64,000 nt of DNA, from the NCBI RefSeq assembly GCF_000754095.2, contig NZ_JQSG02000003.1, positions 1 through 64,000 on the forward strand, in the 5' to 3' direction. Source of the DNA: Acidihalobacter prosperus. GTDB taxonomy: Bacteria > Pseudomonadota > Gammaproteobacteria > DSM-5130 > Acidihalobacteraceae. Made by a program: the position numbers and the translations under genes. The notes under the pieces are model-generated. The model was given only the letters and a program-made list of their open reading frames with translations. It ran no database searches and was not told where the DNA came from. Below are positions 39,118 to 48,219 of the stretch, one piece after another. The number at the start of each line of letters is the position of its first letter. Position 1 is the stretch's first letter.

Positions 39118-40851
39118 ATGTCAACACCTGCGACGCAGTTGAGGCTCAGCGGCCTCGCGCGTCATCTGGTTCGCAGTGGCCTGCTCAAGGAGGAGGAGGC
39201 TTACCGGCTGCAGGAACAGTCGCAGCAGAAGCGCATCCCCTTGGTCAGCCTGCTGACCAAGGAAGGCCGTCTGACACCGCCGCAGGTCGCGCTCGCCGCC
39301 GCCGAGGAATTCGGCATTCCCCTGTTCGACCTTTCGGTTTTCGATCTCGAACATCTTCCCAAGTCCCTCATCAACGAAAAGCAGGTCCGCCAGAACCGCG
39401 CCCTGCCTCTGTTCCAGCGCGGCAACCGCCTCTTCGTGGCCATTGCCGACCCCATGAATCTGGGCGCGGTCGACGAGCTTAAGTTCAACACCGGGATCCA
39501 GACTGAACCCTTGATGGTCGAGGACGACAAGCTCGACAAGACCATCGACGAAGCCTTGAGCGCCATGGATTCGTCCATGAGCGATCTGATGGGTGACGCC
39601 GACCTCGAAGGCCTAGACCAGCTCGAGGTCGCGGATACGCAGGAAGACGCCAACGCAGCAACGGCTGCCGCCTCCGACCAGGACGACGCGCCGGTAGTCC
39701 GCTACGTCAACAAGGTTCTGCTCGATGCCATCAAGCGCGGCGCATCGGATATCCACTTCGAGCCCTACGAAAAATACTTCCGCCTGCGCCTGCGCGTAGA
39801 CGGCATGCTACACGAACTCGCGCGGCCGCCGGTCGCCATGGCTGCAAAGATATCCTCTCGCATCAAGGTCATGTCGCGCATGGACGTGGTCGAGCGCCGC
39901 AAGCCGCAGGACGGCCGCATCAAGCTGCAGATCAGCAAGAACCGGGCGATCGACTTCCGCGTCAACAGCCTGCCAACGCTGTTCGGCGAAAAGATCGTGC
40001 TGCGCATACTCGATCCCAGCAGCGCCCAGCTCGGCATCGAGGCCCTCGGTTTCGAGGACGACCAGCGTAAGCTCTACATGGATGCGCTGAGCAAGCCCTA
40101 CGGCATGATCCTGGTCACCGGCCCCACCGGCAGCGGCAAGACCGTGACCCTGTATACGGGCCTTGGTATTCTCAACACCGAGGACCGGAATATCTCCACC
40201 GCCGAGGATCCGGCGGAAATCAACATGCCCGGCATCAATCAGGTCAACGTCAATCCCAAGGTGGGCCTGACCTTCGCCGAGGCCCTGCGCGCGTTTCTGC
40301 GTCAGGACCCCGACATCGTGATGGTGGGCGAAATACGCGATCTCGAGACGGCGGAAATCGCCATCAAGGCAGCCCAGACCGGCCATCTGGTGCTATCCAC
40401 GCTGCATACCAACGACGCGCCCCAGACCCTGACGCGACTGATGAACATGGGCGTTCCCGCCTACAACATCGCCAACTCGGTTTCGCTCATCATCGCCCAG
40501 CGCCTCGCACGCAGACTTTGCCCGCACTGCAAGCAAGTGCATGATGTGCCGGATGAGGCGCTGATCGAGGAAGGCTTTTCGCCCGGCGAAGTCGGCAGCA
40601 TCAAGCTGTACAAACCCAACCCGCAAGGCTGCAACAAGTGTAGCGGCGGCTACAAGGGGCGGCTGGGTATTTATCAGGTCATGCCCGTTTCCGAGGAAAT
40701 GGGGCGCCTGATCATGGCGGGCGGCAATGCCATGGATCTGGCGGCGCAAGCGGGGAAGGAGGGTATTGCGGACCTGCGTGCCTCCGGACTCAAAAAGGTC
40801 AAGGACGGCATCACCAGCCTCGACGAACTCAACCGCGTCACCAAGGACTGA
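39118..40851 (+). CDS. pilB: PilB, type IV pilus assembly ATPase
   Basis: This 577-residue extension ATPase has an N-terminal MshEN-type domain (about 1-165; LSGLARHLVRSGLL, PLFDLSVFDLEHLP), the type that can bind c-di-GMP in MshE. The ATPase core has Walker A GPTGSGKT and a Walker B near PDIVMVGEIRD. It also carries a His box (STLHTNDA), Asp-box region and a tetracysteine zinc site (CPHC and CNKC). It polymerises PilA with PilC. Transcribed with pilC and pilD; probably from the promoter upstream at 39045. Confidence 0.96.
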   Translation: MSTPATQLRLSGLARHLVRSGLLKEEEAYRLQEQSQQKRIPLVSLLTKEGRLTPPQVALAAAEEFGIPLFDLSVFDLEHLPKSLINEKQVRQNRALPLFQRGNRLFVAIADPMNLGAVDELKFNTGIQTEPLMVEDDKLDKTIDEALSAMDSSMSDLMGDADLEGLDQLEVADTQEDANAATAAASDQDDAPVVRYVNKVLLDAIKRGASDIHFEPYEKYFRLRLRVDGMLHELARPPVAMAAKISSRIKVMSRMDVVERRKPQDGRIKLQISKNRAIDFRVNSLPTLFGEKIVLRILDPSSAQLGIEALGFEDDQRKLYMDALSKPYGMILVTGPTGSGKTVTLYTGLGILNTEDRNISTAEDPAEINMPGINQVNVNPKVGLTFAEALRAFLRQDPDIVMVGEIRDLETAEIAIKAAQTGHLVLSTLHTNDAPQTLTRLMNMGVPAYNIANSVSLIIAQRLARRLCPHCKQVHDVPDEALIEEGFSPGEVGSIKLYKPNPQGCNKCSGGYKGRLGIYQVMPVSEEMGRLIMAGGNAMDLAAQAGKEGIADLRASGLKKVKDGITSLDELNRVTKD

Positions 40852-40888
40852 ACCGCACTGACGCCACACGCAGAACAGAGACGAAGCC

Positions 40889-42109
40889 ATGGCACAAAAG
40901 GCACTGAGCAAATCGATCTTCGTATGGGAAGGCGTCGACCGCAAGGGCATCCGCATCAAGGGCGAAAACGAGGCCCAGAGCGAGGCCCTGCTCAAGTCCC
41001 AGCTCCGGCGTGAGGGCATCAATCCGACCAAAATCCGCAAAAAGGCCAAATCCCTGTTCGGTGGCGGCAAAAAGATCGACGGCAAGGACATCGCCGTCCT
41101 CGCCCGCCAGCTCGCGACCATGATGAGTTCCGGCGTCCCATTGGTCCAGTCGCTGGATATCATCGCCCAAGGTCACGAAAAGCCCGCCATGCAGAAGATG
41201 GTGTTCGGCCTCAAGGGCGACGTCGAGGGCGGCAATACGCTGGCCGACGCCCTAACCAAGTACCCCGACCAGTTCGACGAGCTGTTCGTCAATCTTGTTC
41301 AGGCCGGCGAGCAATCTGGCTCGCTCGAGAACCTACTGGACAAGATCGCCACCTACAAGGAAAAAACCGAGGCGATCAAGGCCAAGATCAAGAAGGCCAT
41401 GATGTATCCCGCCGCGGTGGTCAGCGTCGCCTTCATCGTCACCGCCATCCTGCTCATCTTCGTAGTGCCGCAATTCCAGAAACTGTTCGACGGTTTCGGC
41501 GCCTCGCTGCCGGCCTTCACCCTTTTTGTCATTCATCTGTCGAAGCTATTCCAGCAGTGGTGGTGGGTGATCTTCACCGGTATCGGCGTCGGCATCTGGG
41601 CTTTTGCGCGCGCCTACAAACGCTCGTATGCATTTCACCGCCTGATCGACGGCTGGACGTTGCATGTGCCGATCTTCGGCACGCTCGCCAGCAAATCCGC
41701 CATCGCACGTTTCGCACGCACGCTGTCCACGATGTTCGCCGCGGGCGTTCCCCTGGTCGAGGCCCTGGAGTCCGTTGCCGGCGCGACCGGCAACGTGCAT
41801 TACGCGGAAGCCACGATGAAAATGCGCGAGGACACGGCATCCGGCACCCAGTTGCGGCAGTCGATGCGCCAATTCACCCACCTGTTCCCGAATATGAGCC
41901 TGCAGATGGTGGCCATCGGCGAGGAATCCGGCGCCCTCGATAACATGCTCGCCAAGGTTGCCGATTTCTATGAGGAAGAGGTCGACGTCATGGTCGACGG
42001 CCTTTCGACGCTGCTCGAACCCTTGATCATGGTCATCCTCGGCGTCATCGTAGGTGGCCTGGTCATCGCCATGTATCTGCCGATCTTCAACCTCGGCAAG
42101 GTCGTCTGA
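40889..42109 (+). CDS. pilC: PilC, inner-membrane platform protein
   Basis: This 406-residue GspF-family protein has two repeated cytoplasmic domains, each beginning with an AxxLxxLxxAGVPL-like stretch (VLARQLATMMSSGVPLVQSL and FARTLSTMFAAGVPLVEAL). Each is followed by LFPNMSLQMVAIGEESG-type sequence. Three membrane segments lie at about 175-195, 220-245 and 375-398. It anchors the pilus ATPases. Length is typical. 37-bp gap after pilB. Confidence 0.96.
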   Translation: MAQKALSKSIFVWEGVDRKGIRIKGENEAQSEALLKSQLRREGINPTKIRKKAKSLFGGGKKIDGKDIAVLARQLATMMSSGVPLVQSLDIIAQGHEKPAMQKMVFGLKGDVEGGNTLADALTKYPDQFDELFVNLVQAGEQSGSLENLLDKIATYKEKTEAIKAKIKKAMMYPAAVVSVAFIVTAILLIFVVPQFQKLFDGFGASLPAFTLFVIHLSKLFQQWWWVIFTGIGVGIWAFARAYKRSYAFHRLIDGWTLHVPIFGTLASKSAIARFARTLSTMFAAGVPLVEALESVAGATGNVHYAEATMKMREDTASGTQLRQSMRQFTHLFPNMSLQMVAIGEESGALDNMLAKVADFYEEEVDVMVDGLSTLLEPLIMVILGVIVGGLVIAMYLPIFNLGKVV

Positions 42110-42182
42110 GCCCCTCGCCGTATCGCCGCGAGCACGCGCCCGCTAGCTCGCGACCCGTCAACTCGCAGCGATACCCTGTCCG

Positions 42183-43073
42183 ATGAACCCACCCTTACCG
42201 CTCCCGTATCTCGTATTGCTTGGCTTGACCGGACTCGTGGTTGGCAGCTTCCTCAACGTCGTCATTCATCGGCTGCCGCGCATGATGGAACGGCAATGGC
42301 GACGGGAATGCGCCGAATTGGCCGCTATACCTGCACCCACGGCGGCATCCGCGCCCCTTGCCCCGCCAGCGGAGGAGTCCCCCTACAACCTCATCACCCC
42401 TGCTTCCACATGCCCGCATTGCGGCCATCGCATCAGAGCCGTCGAAAACATCCCGGTCCTCAGTTACCTGTGGCAGCGCGGCCGCTGCGCCGCCTGTCGC
42501 GGACCGATTGCCGTGCGATATCCTCTCGTCGAACTGATGGGCGCGCTACTCGCCGTCATGGTCGGGCTACGCTTCGGCCTGGGCTGGGAAACCGCGGCCG
42601 GCGCCGTGCTTAGCTGGGGGCTGCTCGCCGCGGCCGCCATCGATCTTGACACCCAGCTGCTGCCCGATAGCATCACCCTGCCGCTGCTGTGGCTCGGCCT
42701 TCTGTTCAACGTCGACGGCCTTTTCGTCCCCCTGCCCGACGCGGTCATCGGCGCCGCCGCAGGCTATCTCAGCCTGTGGGCGATTTTTCATCTGTTCCGC
42801 CTGCTCACCGGCAAGGAAGGCATGGGTTATGGCGATTTCAAGCTGCTCGCACTGCTCGGCGCGTGGTTCGGATGGCAACTGCTGCCGCTGACCATTCTGC
42901 TGTCCTCACTGGTAGGCGCCATGGTCGGGCTTTCGTTGATGGCCTTGCGCCGACACCAGCGCGAAATACCGATCCCCTTCGGCCCCTATCTCGCCGCAGC
43001 CGGGTGGATCGCGCTGTTGTGGGGGCATGTGTTGACCGACGCCTATCTGCGCTTTGCGCATATCGGCGGATGA
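42183..43073 (+). CDS. pilD: PilD, prepilin peptidase/N-methyltransferase
   Basis: This 296-residue multi-pass membrane aspartyl protease cuts the pilin leaders and methylates the new N-terminus. The cytoplasmic methylase domain has the zinc tetracysteine CPHC and CAAC (about 80-105). Catalytic aspartates lie in DLDTQLLPD and GYGDFKLLALLGAW. About eight membrane segments are visible. It overlaps coaE by 4 nt. It should process both pilins here. Confidence 0.96.
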   Translation: MNPPLPLPYLVLLGLTGLVVGSFLNVVIHRLPRMMERQWRRECAELAAIPAPTAASAPLAPPAEESPYNLITPASTCPHCGHRIRAVENIPVLSYLWQRGRCAACRGPIAVRYPLVELMGALLAVMVGLRFGLGWETAAGAVLSWGLLAAAAIDLDTQLLPDSITLPLLWLGLLFNVDGLFVPLPDAVIGAAAGYLSLWAIFHLFRLLTGKEGMGYGDFKLLALLGAWFGWQLLPLTILLSSLVGAMVGLSLMALRRHQREIPIPFGPYLAAAGWIALLWGHVLTDAYLRFAHIGG

Positions 43074-43672
43074 TCTACCGGGTTGGCCTGACCGGCGGCA
43101 TCGGCTGCGGGAAATCCACCGTGGCCGGACGCTTCGCCGCACGCGGCATCAACGTCATCGACAGTGATCGGATCGCCCGCGAACTGGTCGCGCCGGGCCA
43201 GCCGGCGCTTGCCGAAATCGTGCACACATTCGGCCCGGAAGTACTGCAGGCGGACGGACGGCTCGACCGCCGCCGCTTGCGCGCGCGGATTTTCGGCGAC
43301 CCCGACGCCAGGCGCCACCTGGAAGCGATCCTCCACCCGCGCATCCGTGCGACGATGCAGAGCGCCAGTGCCGTCGCGCAGGGCCCCTACGTCTTGCTGA
43401 TGATCCCGCTGCTGGTCGAGAGCGGTTGGCAGGATCAGGTCGATAGGATCCTGCTTGTCGACTGTGCGCCGGAAACCCAAATCCGCCGGGTCATGGTGCG
43501 TGACGGCATCCGCGAGGACGAGGCCCGGGCCATACTCGCGGCGCAATCATCCCGCGAGGCGCGCTTGGCCGTGGCGGACGACATCATCCTCAATGAAGAC
43601 GGCGATGCCGCGACGCTCGAATCTCGGATCGAGCGGCTCGACGCGCGCTACCGTGAGGCTGCGCGCGCCTGA
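43070..43672 (+). CDS. coaE: CoaE, dephospho-CoA kinase
   Basis: This 200-residue kinase makes the last step of CoA synthesis. The P-loop GGIGCGKST (about 9-17), the dephospho-CoA motif VIDSDRIARELVAPG and the lid region are present. The ATG overlaps the pilD stop (ATGA). In many gammaproteobacteria zapD follows coaE; here the gene instead converges with the cellulose operon, 10 bp away, and zapD lies 14 kb further on. Confidence 0.96.
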   Translation: MIYRVGLTGGIGCGKSTVAGRFAARGINVIDSDRIARELVAPGQPALAEIVHTFGPEVLQADGRLDRRRLRARIFGDPDARRHLEAILHPRIRATMQSASAVAQGPYVLLMIPLLVESGWQDQVDRILLVDCAPETQIRRVMVRDGIREDEARAILAAQSSREARLAVADDIILNEDGDAATLESRIERLDARYREAARA

Positions 43673-43682
43673 GCCTGCCACA

Positions 43683-46600
43683 TCAGCTTCCTGGGTTGTC
43701 CAGCCCGAGCATCCAGGGCTTGATGACGGCGTTTTCCGTGCCGCGCGACGCCCCAATGGGCTGGCGATTGAACCAGTAGCGCACCACCACACCACCCGAC
43801 AGGTTGGTGTAATCCTGACTGTTGTCGGAGCCGAAGAAGCCGCTCACGAACAGCCGGGGCGTCCAGGCGTACGTACCCGTGAAGCGCAGCCCGTAACCCA
43901 CGCTCCCCACGGTGTTTGCAGGATAGTAGGCATTGTTCGACTGGGCTTGCATGTTCGCATCCAGCGGGAAGTACTGGCTGCTGTTCTCGTGAAATATCTG
44001 CCAACCGACCAGCCCCTCGAAGCGGTAGCTGAGGCGGCTGCGCGCCTGCCCCTCCCACTTCATCGTCAGTGCCGGGCGGAAATAGTACTGCGGACTGAAA
44101 TAGCCGCCCTGACCATAGGTGAAATGACTGGAATTGTTGGCATAGAACATCGACAGCAGGTCGAAGCCGATGCCGATACGCGCGCGCTCCTGATCGACGA
44201 TCCGCCAGCTCGCGCCGAGGTTCGCTTCCACTCGCGAGTTGCTCTGCACGTGCTTGCCGTCGACGGCAGCGAGACTGAGACTACCGTAAAGCACCCTTGA
44301 CGACTCGTCCAGACCAAAGCTCATGCCGAGACCGCTGGCAAACACGCCACCCCAGACCAATCCGGTCTTGGGATCCTTGATGCCGGCATAGGACAGTACG
44401 CTATCGCGTAAGCTGTGCCGGAAGGCCATCAACGTAAGCGGACCGCCCGAGGGTTGCCAGTTGAAGGTGCCGATCAAGCTGTGTTCCAGAAAGCCCAGCG
44501 GGGAGGTACCCAACGTCACGGCCAGATTGGGGCGACTGAGCGTCATCGCCAGGGCCAACCCGCTGGCCTTGGCGTAATTGCCCGGCGAGGCGCCATAAAT
44601 GGGGGCGGTACCGATCAGGCTCGCGGCAGCCCCGCTTACCGTACCGGCGTCGACGGCGATCGGCGCCAGACGCACCGTTACCCGCGTGTTGTAATCCACC
44701 GCCGTGCCCCCCTCGAACTGGCTGCCGAACAGCGCCATCTGATCCAGACCGGTGGTGCCGCTACGCGAACGGCCGAAGAAAGCCGCATCGACATAGGGGC
44801 TCATGTGCGCCTCGATGGCCGACAACTCCCGTTCGAGCCGGTCGCGAACCACGGGAGCGTCGGCCGGCGCGACCCCGGTGCGCGTGGAGGCCAGGACCGG
44901 CGACACAGCCGGCTTCGTCGTCGCCTGCGCCCCCTCGGCAAAGGGATATGCGGGTGACGCATTCGCACCGCTGGCAAAGGGATAAGCCTTCGATGCCTGA
45001 CCGCCAACGCCCGGATCGCCTTCCGCCTCCATTTGCCCTGGCAATGTCGCCAAGGCGCTGCGCAGAGCCTTGCGCGCCGCATCCGCATCGCCCCGCTGCA
45101 GATCGACCTTGGCGGCCAGCGACTTGAGTGCCACATCGTCCGGACGCTGCGCGAGGCCTTCGGCAACCCAGCGGCTGGCCTGGCCGGTTTCGCCCGCCGC
45201 CAGAGCGGCGCCGACGGCTGCCTGATAGCCGCTGACGGATTTGCCGGGGCCTACGCGGCGATAGATCGCCACCGCTTCGGCATAATGTCCCTCCTGCACC
45301 AACAGATCGGCCCGCACGCGTTGCACCCCGGCATCGTTCGGATACAAGGCCTGGGCACCGCGTAGAATGGCCTTCGCAATCTCCGGATGCCCGTTTTCCA
45401 GCGCCATTTGCGCCTCGCGGCGCGCGCCGTTGAGGTAGAGCGCGCGCAACTGCGAACGCTGATCATCCGTCAAATCCCCGTGCCCCTGCAGGCGTGTCAG
45501 CAGTGCGTGCAGCGCCATGTCGTCCTCGGCTTGGTACAACAGCCAGGCAAGTTGCAACTGCAGATCGACGGGCGCTTGTGCGCCACCGGCTGCTATCGCC
45601 TTGCGCAGGCGCTCGATGGCCTGCGGGCGATGGTCCGTGGCCGCCTCCGCCCAGGCCATGACGCTCGCATAATCCAGATTCGGCTGCAGGCGACGCTGAA
45701 CCGCGACGGGCATACGCTCGTTCGTGGATATCACCTGCGCGGGGCTGTCCATCGCCTGCAGCGACTGAAGTGCCGCCAACCAGGCCTTCGGATCGCCCGG
45801 CGCCGCGGTGGTCAACGTCTCGAATACCCGGGTGGCTGCCTTGTTTTCCCCGAGTTGCTGGTAGGCGCCGCCCAGGGCGGCCAGGGCGGCCGGATCCTTC
45901 TGCTTGAGGTTGAGCGCCTGGTGGTATGCGTTGACCGCGCCACGATAATCGGCTTTTTCCACGGCCTGCTGCCCGGCGTGCATCCATGACCAGTAACGCG
46001 CATTGCGCGCGGCGGCCACCAGACGCGCCTTGGTCTTGGCGCCATGCGCCAGTGCACGGGCCTGGTCGTAGTATCGCGCAGCCTGTTCGAAATCCTGTGC
46101 GCGCATGGCCACGTCGGCCAGCCCCTCCACCGCCTTGTCATTCTTCGGGTCGCGGGCGAGGATGTGCTTGAAGCGCTCGTCGGCAAGATTCAGGTGCCCC
46201 GCGCGCAGGGCGGCATAGGCATCGGCCAGTTCGCGGCCATGGCGGCGCTGTTTCTGAATCCCCGCCTGCAGCCCCTCAGCCTGCCGCAGTTGCGCGCTCA
46301 GCTCGGCATCCCTGTAACTGGCCAGATAGGCGCGCAGATACGGGATCGCCTTGGGATCGTTGCCCATCCAGGCCAGTGCCTGGCGCCAATCGGAACGTGC
46401 ACCGGACACCTTCTCCCGAGCCAATGCCGCAAGCAGTTTGATGCCCTCGATACGAGTATCGGCGTGATAGCTCAGCAGCTGTCCCAGCACACGACGGTAG
46501 GCGACCTGATTGGGGTGCAGCTGAACCTGGCTGCGCAGTTCGCTGACCGCTGTTTGCCAACCACCCGACACCTTCGCCAGGGTCTGGTAATAGGTTTCCG

Positions 46601-47057
46601 CCCACTTTGGCGGCGGCGGCCCGTTGAACACGCTACGATAGACCGAAACGGCTGCCGCATAACGCTTTTCGCTGACATAGCGGGCGGCCTCGGCCAGCTT
46701 GGGGCCGGCATCCGGCCCCAGCACCAGCAACCCCCGAATCTTTGCGATGGCATCAGACTGGGGCGCCACGCGCTGAAGCCGCTCCATGTAGCGCCTGGCA
46801 TCGCCCAGACGCCCCTGATGGGCGGAATACAATCCAAGACCGGCCAGCGCCTCAGCCTGATTGGGGTCGGCAGCGAGCGCCTGACGCCAGCTCTTGACCG
46901 CAAGATCCTCGCGGCCGTGCTGCTGCCAGTATGCGGCACGCTGAATCAACAGCTGCACCGCCGCGCTGTTGGCCGGATCGGCCGCCAGTGTCAGCACCGG
47001 TGCGCTCAGGCTCAATACGCCCGCCATCACGGTAGGCATCCAGATATGTCGCTTCAT
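43683..47057 (-). CDS. bcsC: BcsC, cellulose export outer-membrane protein
   Basis: This is a 1124-residue protein. A signal peptide (about 1-26, ending in LAA) precedes a long TPR superhelix (about 30-690). Alanine-rich TPR units such as AVKSWRQALAADPNQAEALAGLG are visible. A linker follows with a repeated YPFAxGA element (about 693-715; YPFASGA then YPFAEGA), then the BcsC C-terminal beta-barrel (about 790-1124) ending in RYWFNRQP. It carries cellulose across the periplasm and outer membrane. The start overlaps bcsZ by 4 nt. Length is close to that of E. coli BcsC (about 1157). Confidence 0.94.
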   Translation of the reverse strand: MKRHIWMPTVMAGVLSLSAPVLTLAADPANSAAVQLLIQRAAYWQQHGREDLAVKSWRQALAADPNQAEALAGLGLYSAHQGRLGDARRYMERLQRVAPQSDAIAKIRGLLVLGPDAGPKLAEAARYVSEKRYAAAVSVYRSVFNGPPPPKWAETYYQTLAKVSGGWQTAVSELRSQVQLHPNQVAYRRVLGQLLSYHADTRIEGIKLLAALAREKVSGARSDWRQALAWMGNDPKAIPYLRAYLASYRDAELSAQLRQAEGLQAGIQKQRRHGRELADAYAALRAGHLNLADERFKHILARDPKNDKAVEGLADVAMRAQDFEQAARYYDQARALAHGAKTKARLVAAARNARYWSWMHAGQQAVEKADYRGAVNAYHQALNLKQKDPAALAALGGAYQQLGENKAATRVFETLTTAAPGDPKAWLAALQSLQAMDSPAQVISTNERMPVAVQRRLQPNLDYASVMAWAEAATDHRPQAIERLRKAIAAGGAQAPVDLQLQLAWLLYQAEDDMALHALLTRLQGHGDLTDDQRSQLRALYLNGARREAQMALENGHPEIAKAILRGAQALYPNDAGVQRVRADLLVQEGHYAEAVAIYRRVGPGKSVSGYQAAVGAALAAGETGQASRWVAEGLAQRPDDVALKSLAAKVDLQRGDADAARKALRSALATLPGQMEAEGDPGVGGQASKAYPFASGANASPAYPFAEGAQATTKPAVSPVLASTRTGVAPADAPVVRDRLERELSAIEAHMSPYVDAAFFGRSRSGTTGLDQMALFGSQFEGGTAVDYNTRVTVRLAPIAVDAGTVSGAAASLIGTAPIYGASPGNYAKASGLALAMTLSRPNLAVTLGTSPLGFLEHSLIGTFNWQPSGGPLTLMAFRHSLRDSVLSYAGIKDPKTGLVWGGVFASGLGMSFGLDESSRVLYGSLSLAAVDGKHVQSNSRVEANLGASWRIVDQERARIGIGFDLLSMFYANNSSHFTYGQGGYFSPQYYFRPALTMKWEGQARSRLSYRFEGLVGWQIFHENSSQYFPLDANMQAQSNNAYYPANTVGSVGYGLRFTGTYAWTPRLFVSGFFGSDNSQDYTNLSGGVVVRYWFNRQPIGASRGTENAVIKPWMLGLDNPGS

Positions 47058-48217
47058 CGCCAGTTCACCTCAAGCTTGCCATCGGGATCGAAACGGTAGA
47101 CGCCACCCAGGTAACCCAGCGCAAACAAGGTCAGGTTCTGGTCGTAGTAATGCGCCGGCTGGCCATAAAGCCCGTCCGCCTGGCGCTCCCGTTCGACGAT
47201 TTTCAGTTGCCGCTTCATCAGGGCGCTTGTCCCCAGTGTGTGCAGGTAGGGCAGCAGCGCGGCCGAAAAACCGACCGGGCCATCGCCCTGCCCAACGCCG
47301 GTTGCCATGTCCACCACAACCGGCGGTTGGGCATGAAGGTGCAGATAGTTCGCCATGCCCCAAAGCGCGGCCATCAAGCCGCGGGCCCCCTGTGTGTCCG
47401 GCGGGGTCATGCCCGCCCAGAGATAGACACGGATCGCGTCGTAGCTGCCTGTGTTCGGATATCGCTCAGGCGGGCCATATCCGCCCTTCGGGCACCAGCG
47501 GACCCAGTTGGGCGCGAACCCCCGCGCGGCGACGGCCTCCATGAATCCAGGCAATCCCTTCGCCATCGCGGACCATGGCGCGCCAAGCGCTCGGCCCAAT
47601 GCGGTCAACAGGGGCAAGGGCACATAACTCGGATTGAAGGTGTAGCAACCATCCGCATGGGGGCCGAAGCCCTCGCGACCGGGCAGCAGCATCGGCCCCT
47701 GACCGCGGATGTCGACGACCTCCTTGAGGGCGATCGTCGCGGCCAACCGGCGTCCCAAGCGCGTGTAATCATCCTGATGCCACAACCGACCGGCCTGCAG
47801 CAGGGTATACGCCATCCACAGATCCGCATCCGAAGCCGAATTCGGGTCGAGCACGCCCCATTCACCATTGGCGCGCTTGCCCCACAGCCAGGCTGGCAGA
47901 CGCTCGCCCAGTTCGCCGCCGGCAAGATTGGCCTGCGTCCAGGACAGTAGACGGGCAAACCGAGTGGGCTGGTTGGCCGCCAGCGCGAAGAACATCGCAT
48001 AGGCCTGTGACTCCGAAGTCGTGCGCTGGTCTGGATAGGCCCGATCGATCACCCGGCCCTGCGGATCGATGAAGTGCTTGGCATAGGCGTCCCACAGATG
48101 CTCGAAGCGCGCCGGATCGACCGCGCTATGGACCTGTGCGCAGGCCGACAGCAGGATCAGCACAAGGCCGATCCCGCTGCCGCGTAGCAGCACCATCAGA
48201 TGGCTGCCGCGTCCCAT
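47054..48217 (-). CDS. bcsZ: BcsZ, family 8 cellulase with predicted lipobox
   Basis: This 387-residue endoglucanase resembles E. coli BcsZ along its whole length. Conserved are the catalytic-Glu region (TTSESQAYAMFFALAAN), LPAWLWGKRANGEWGVLDPN, SYDAIRVYLWAGM and KGGYGPP. It trims cellulose during export. Unlike the E. coli protein, the signal region ends in LLSACAQ, a lipobox, so it may be lipidated rather than free in the periplasm. I chose the ATG at 48217; a later ATG at 48196 would keep the lipobox. It lies 2 nt after bcsAB and overlaps bcsC. Confidence 0.9.
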   Translation of the reverse strand: MGRGSHLMVLLRGSGIGLVLILLSACAQVHSAVDPARFEHLWDAYAKHFIDPQGRVIDRAYPDQRTTSESQAYAMFFALAANQPTRFARLLSWTQANLAGGELGERLPAWLWGKRANGEWGVLDPNSASDADLWMAYTLLQAGRLWHQDDYTRLGRRLAATIALKEVVDIRGQGPMLLPGREGFGPHADGCYTFNPSYVPLPLLTALGRALGAPWSAMAKGLPGFMEAVAARGFAPNWVRWCPKGGYGPPERYPNTGSYDAIRVYLWAGMTPPDTQGARGLMAALWGMANYLHLHAQPPVVVDMATGVGQGDGPVGFSAALLPYLHTLGTSALMKRQLKIVERERQADGLYGQPAHYYDQNLTLFALGYLGGVYRFDPDGKLEVNWR

Positions 48218-48219
48218 CG

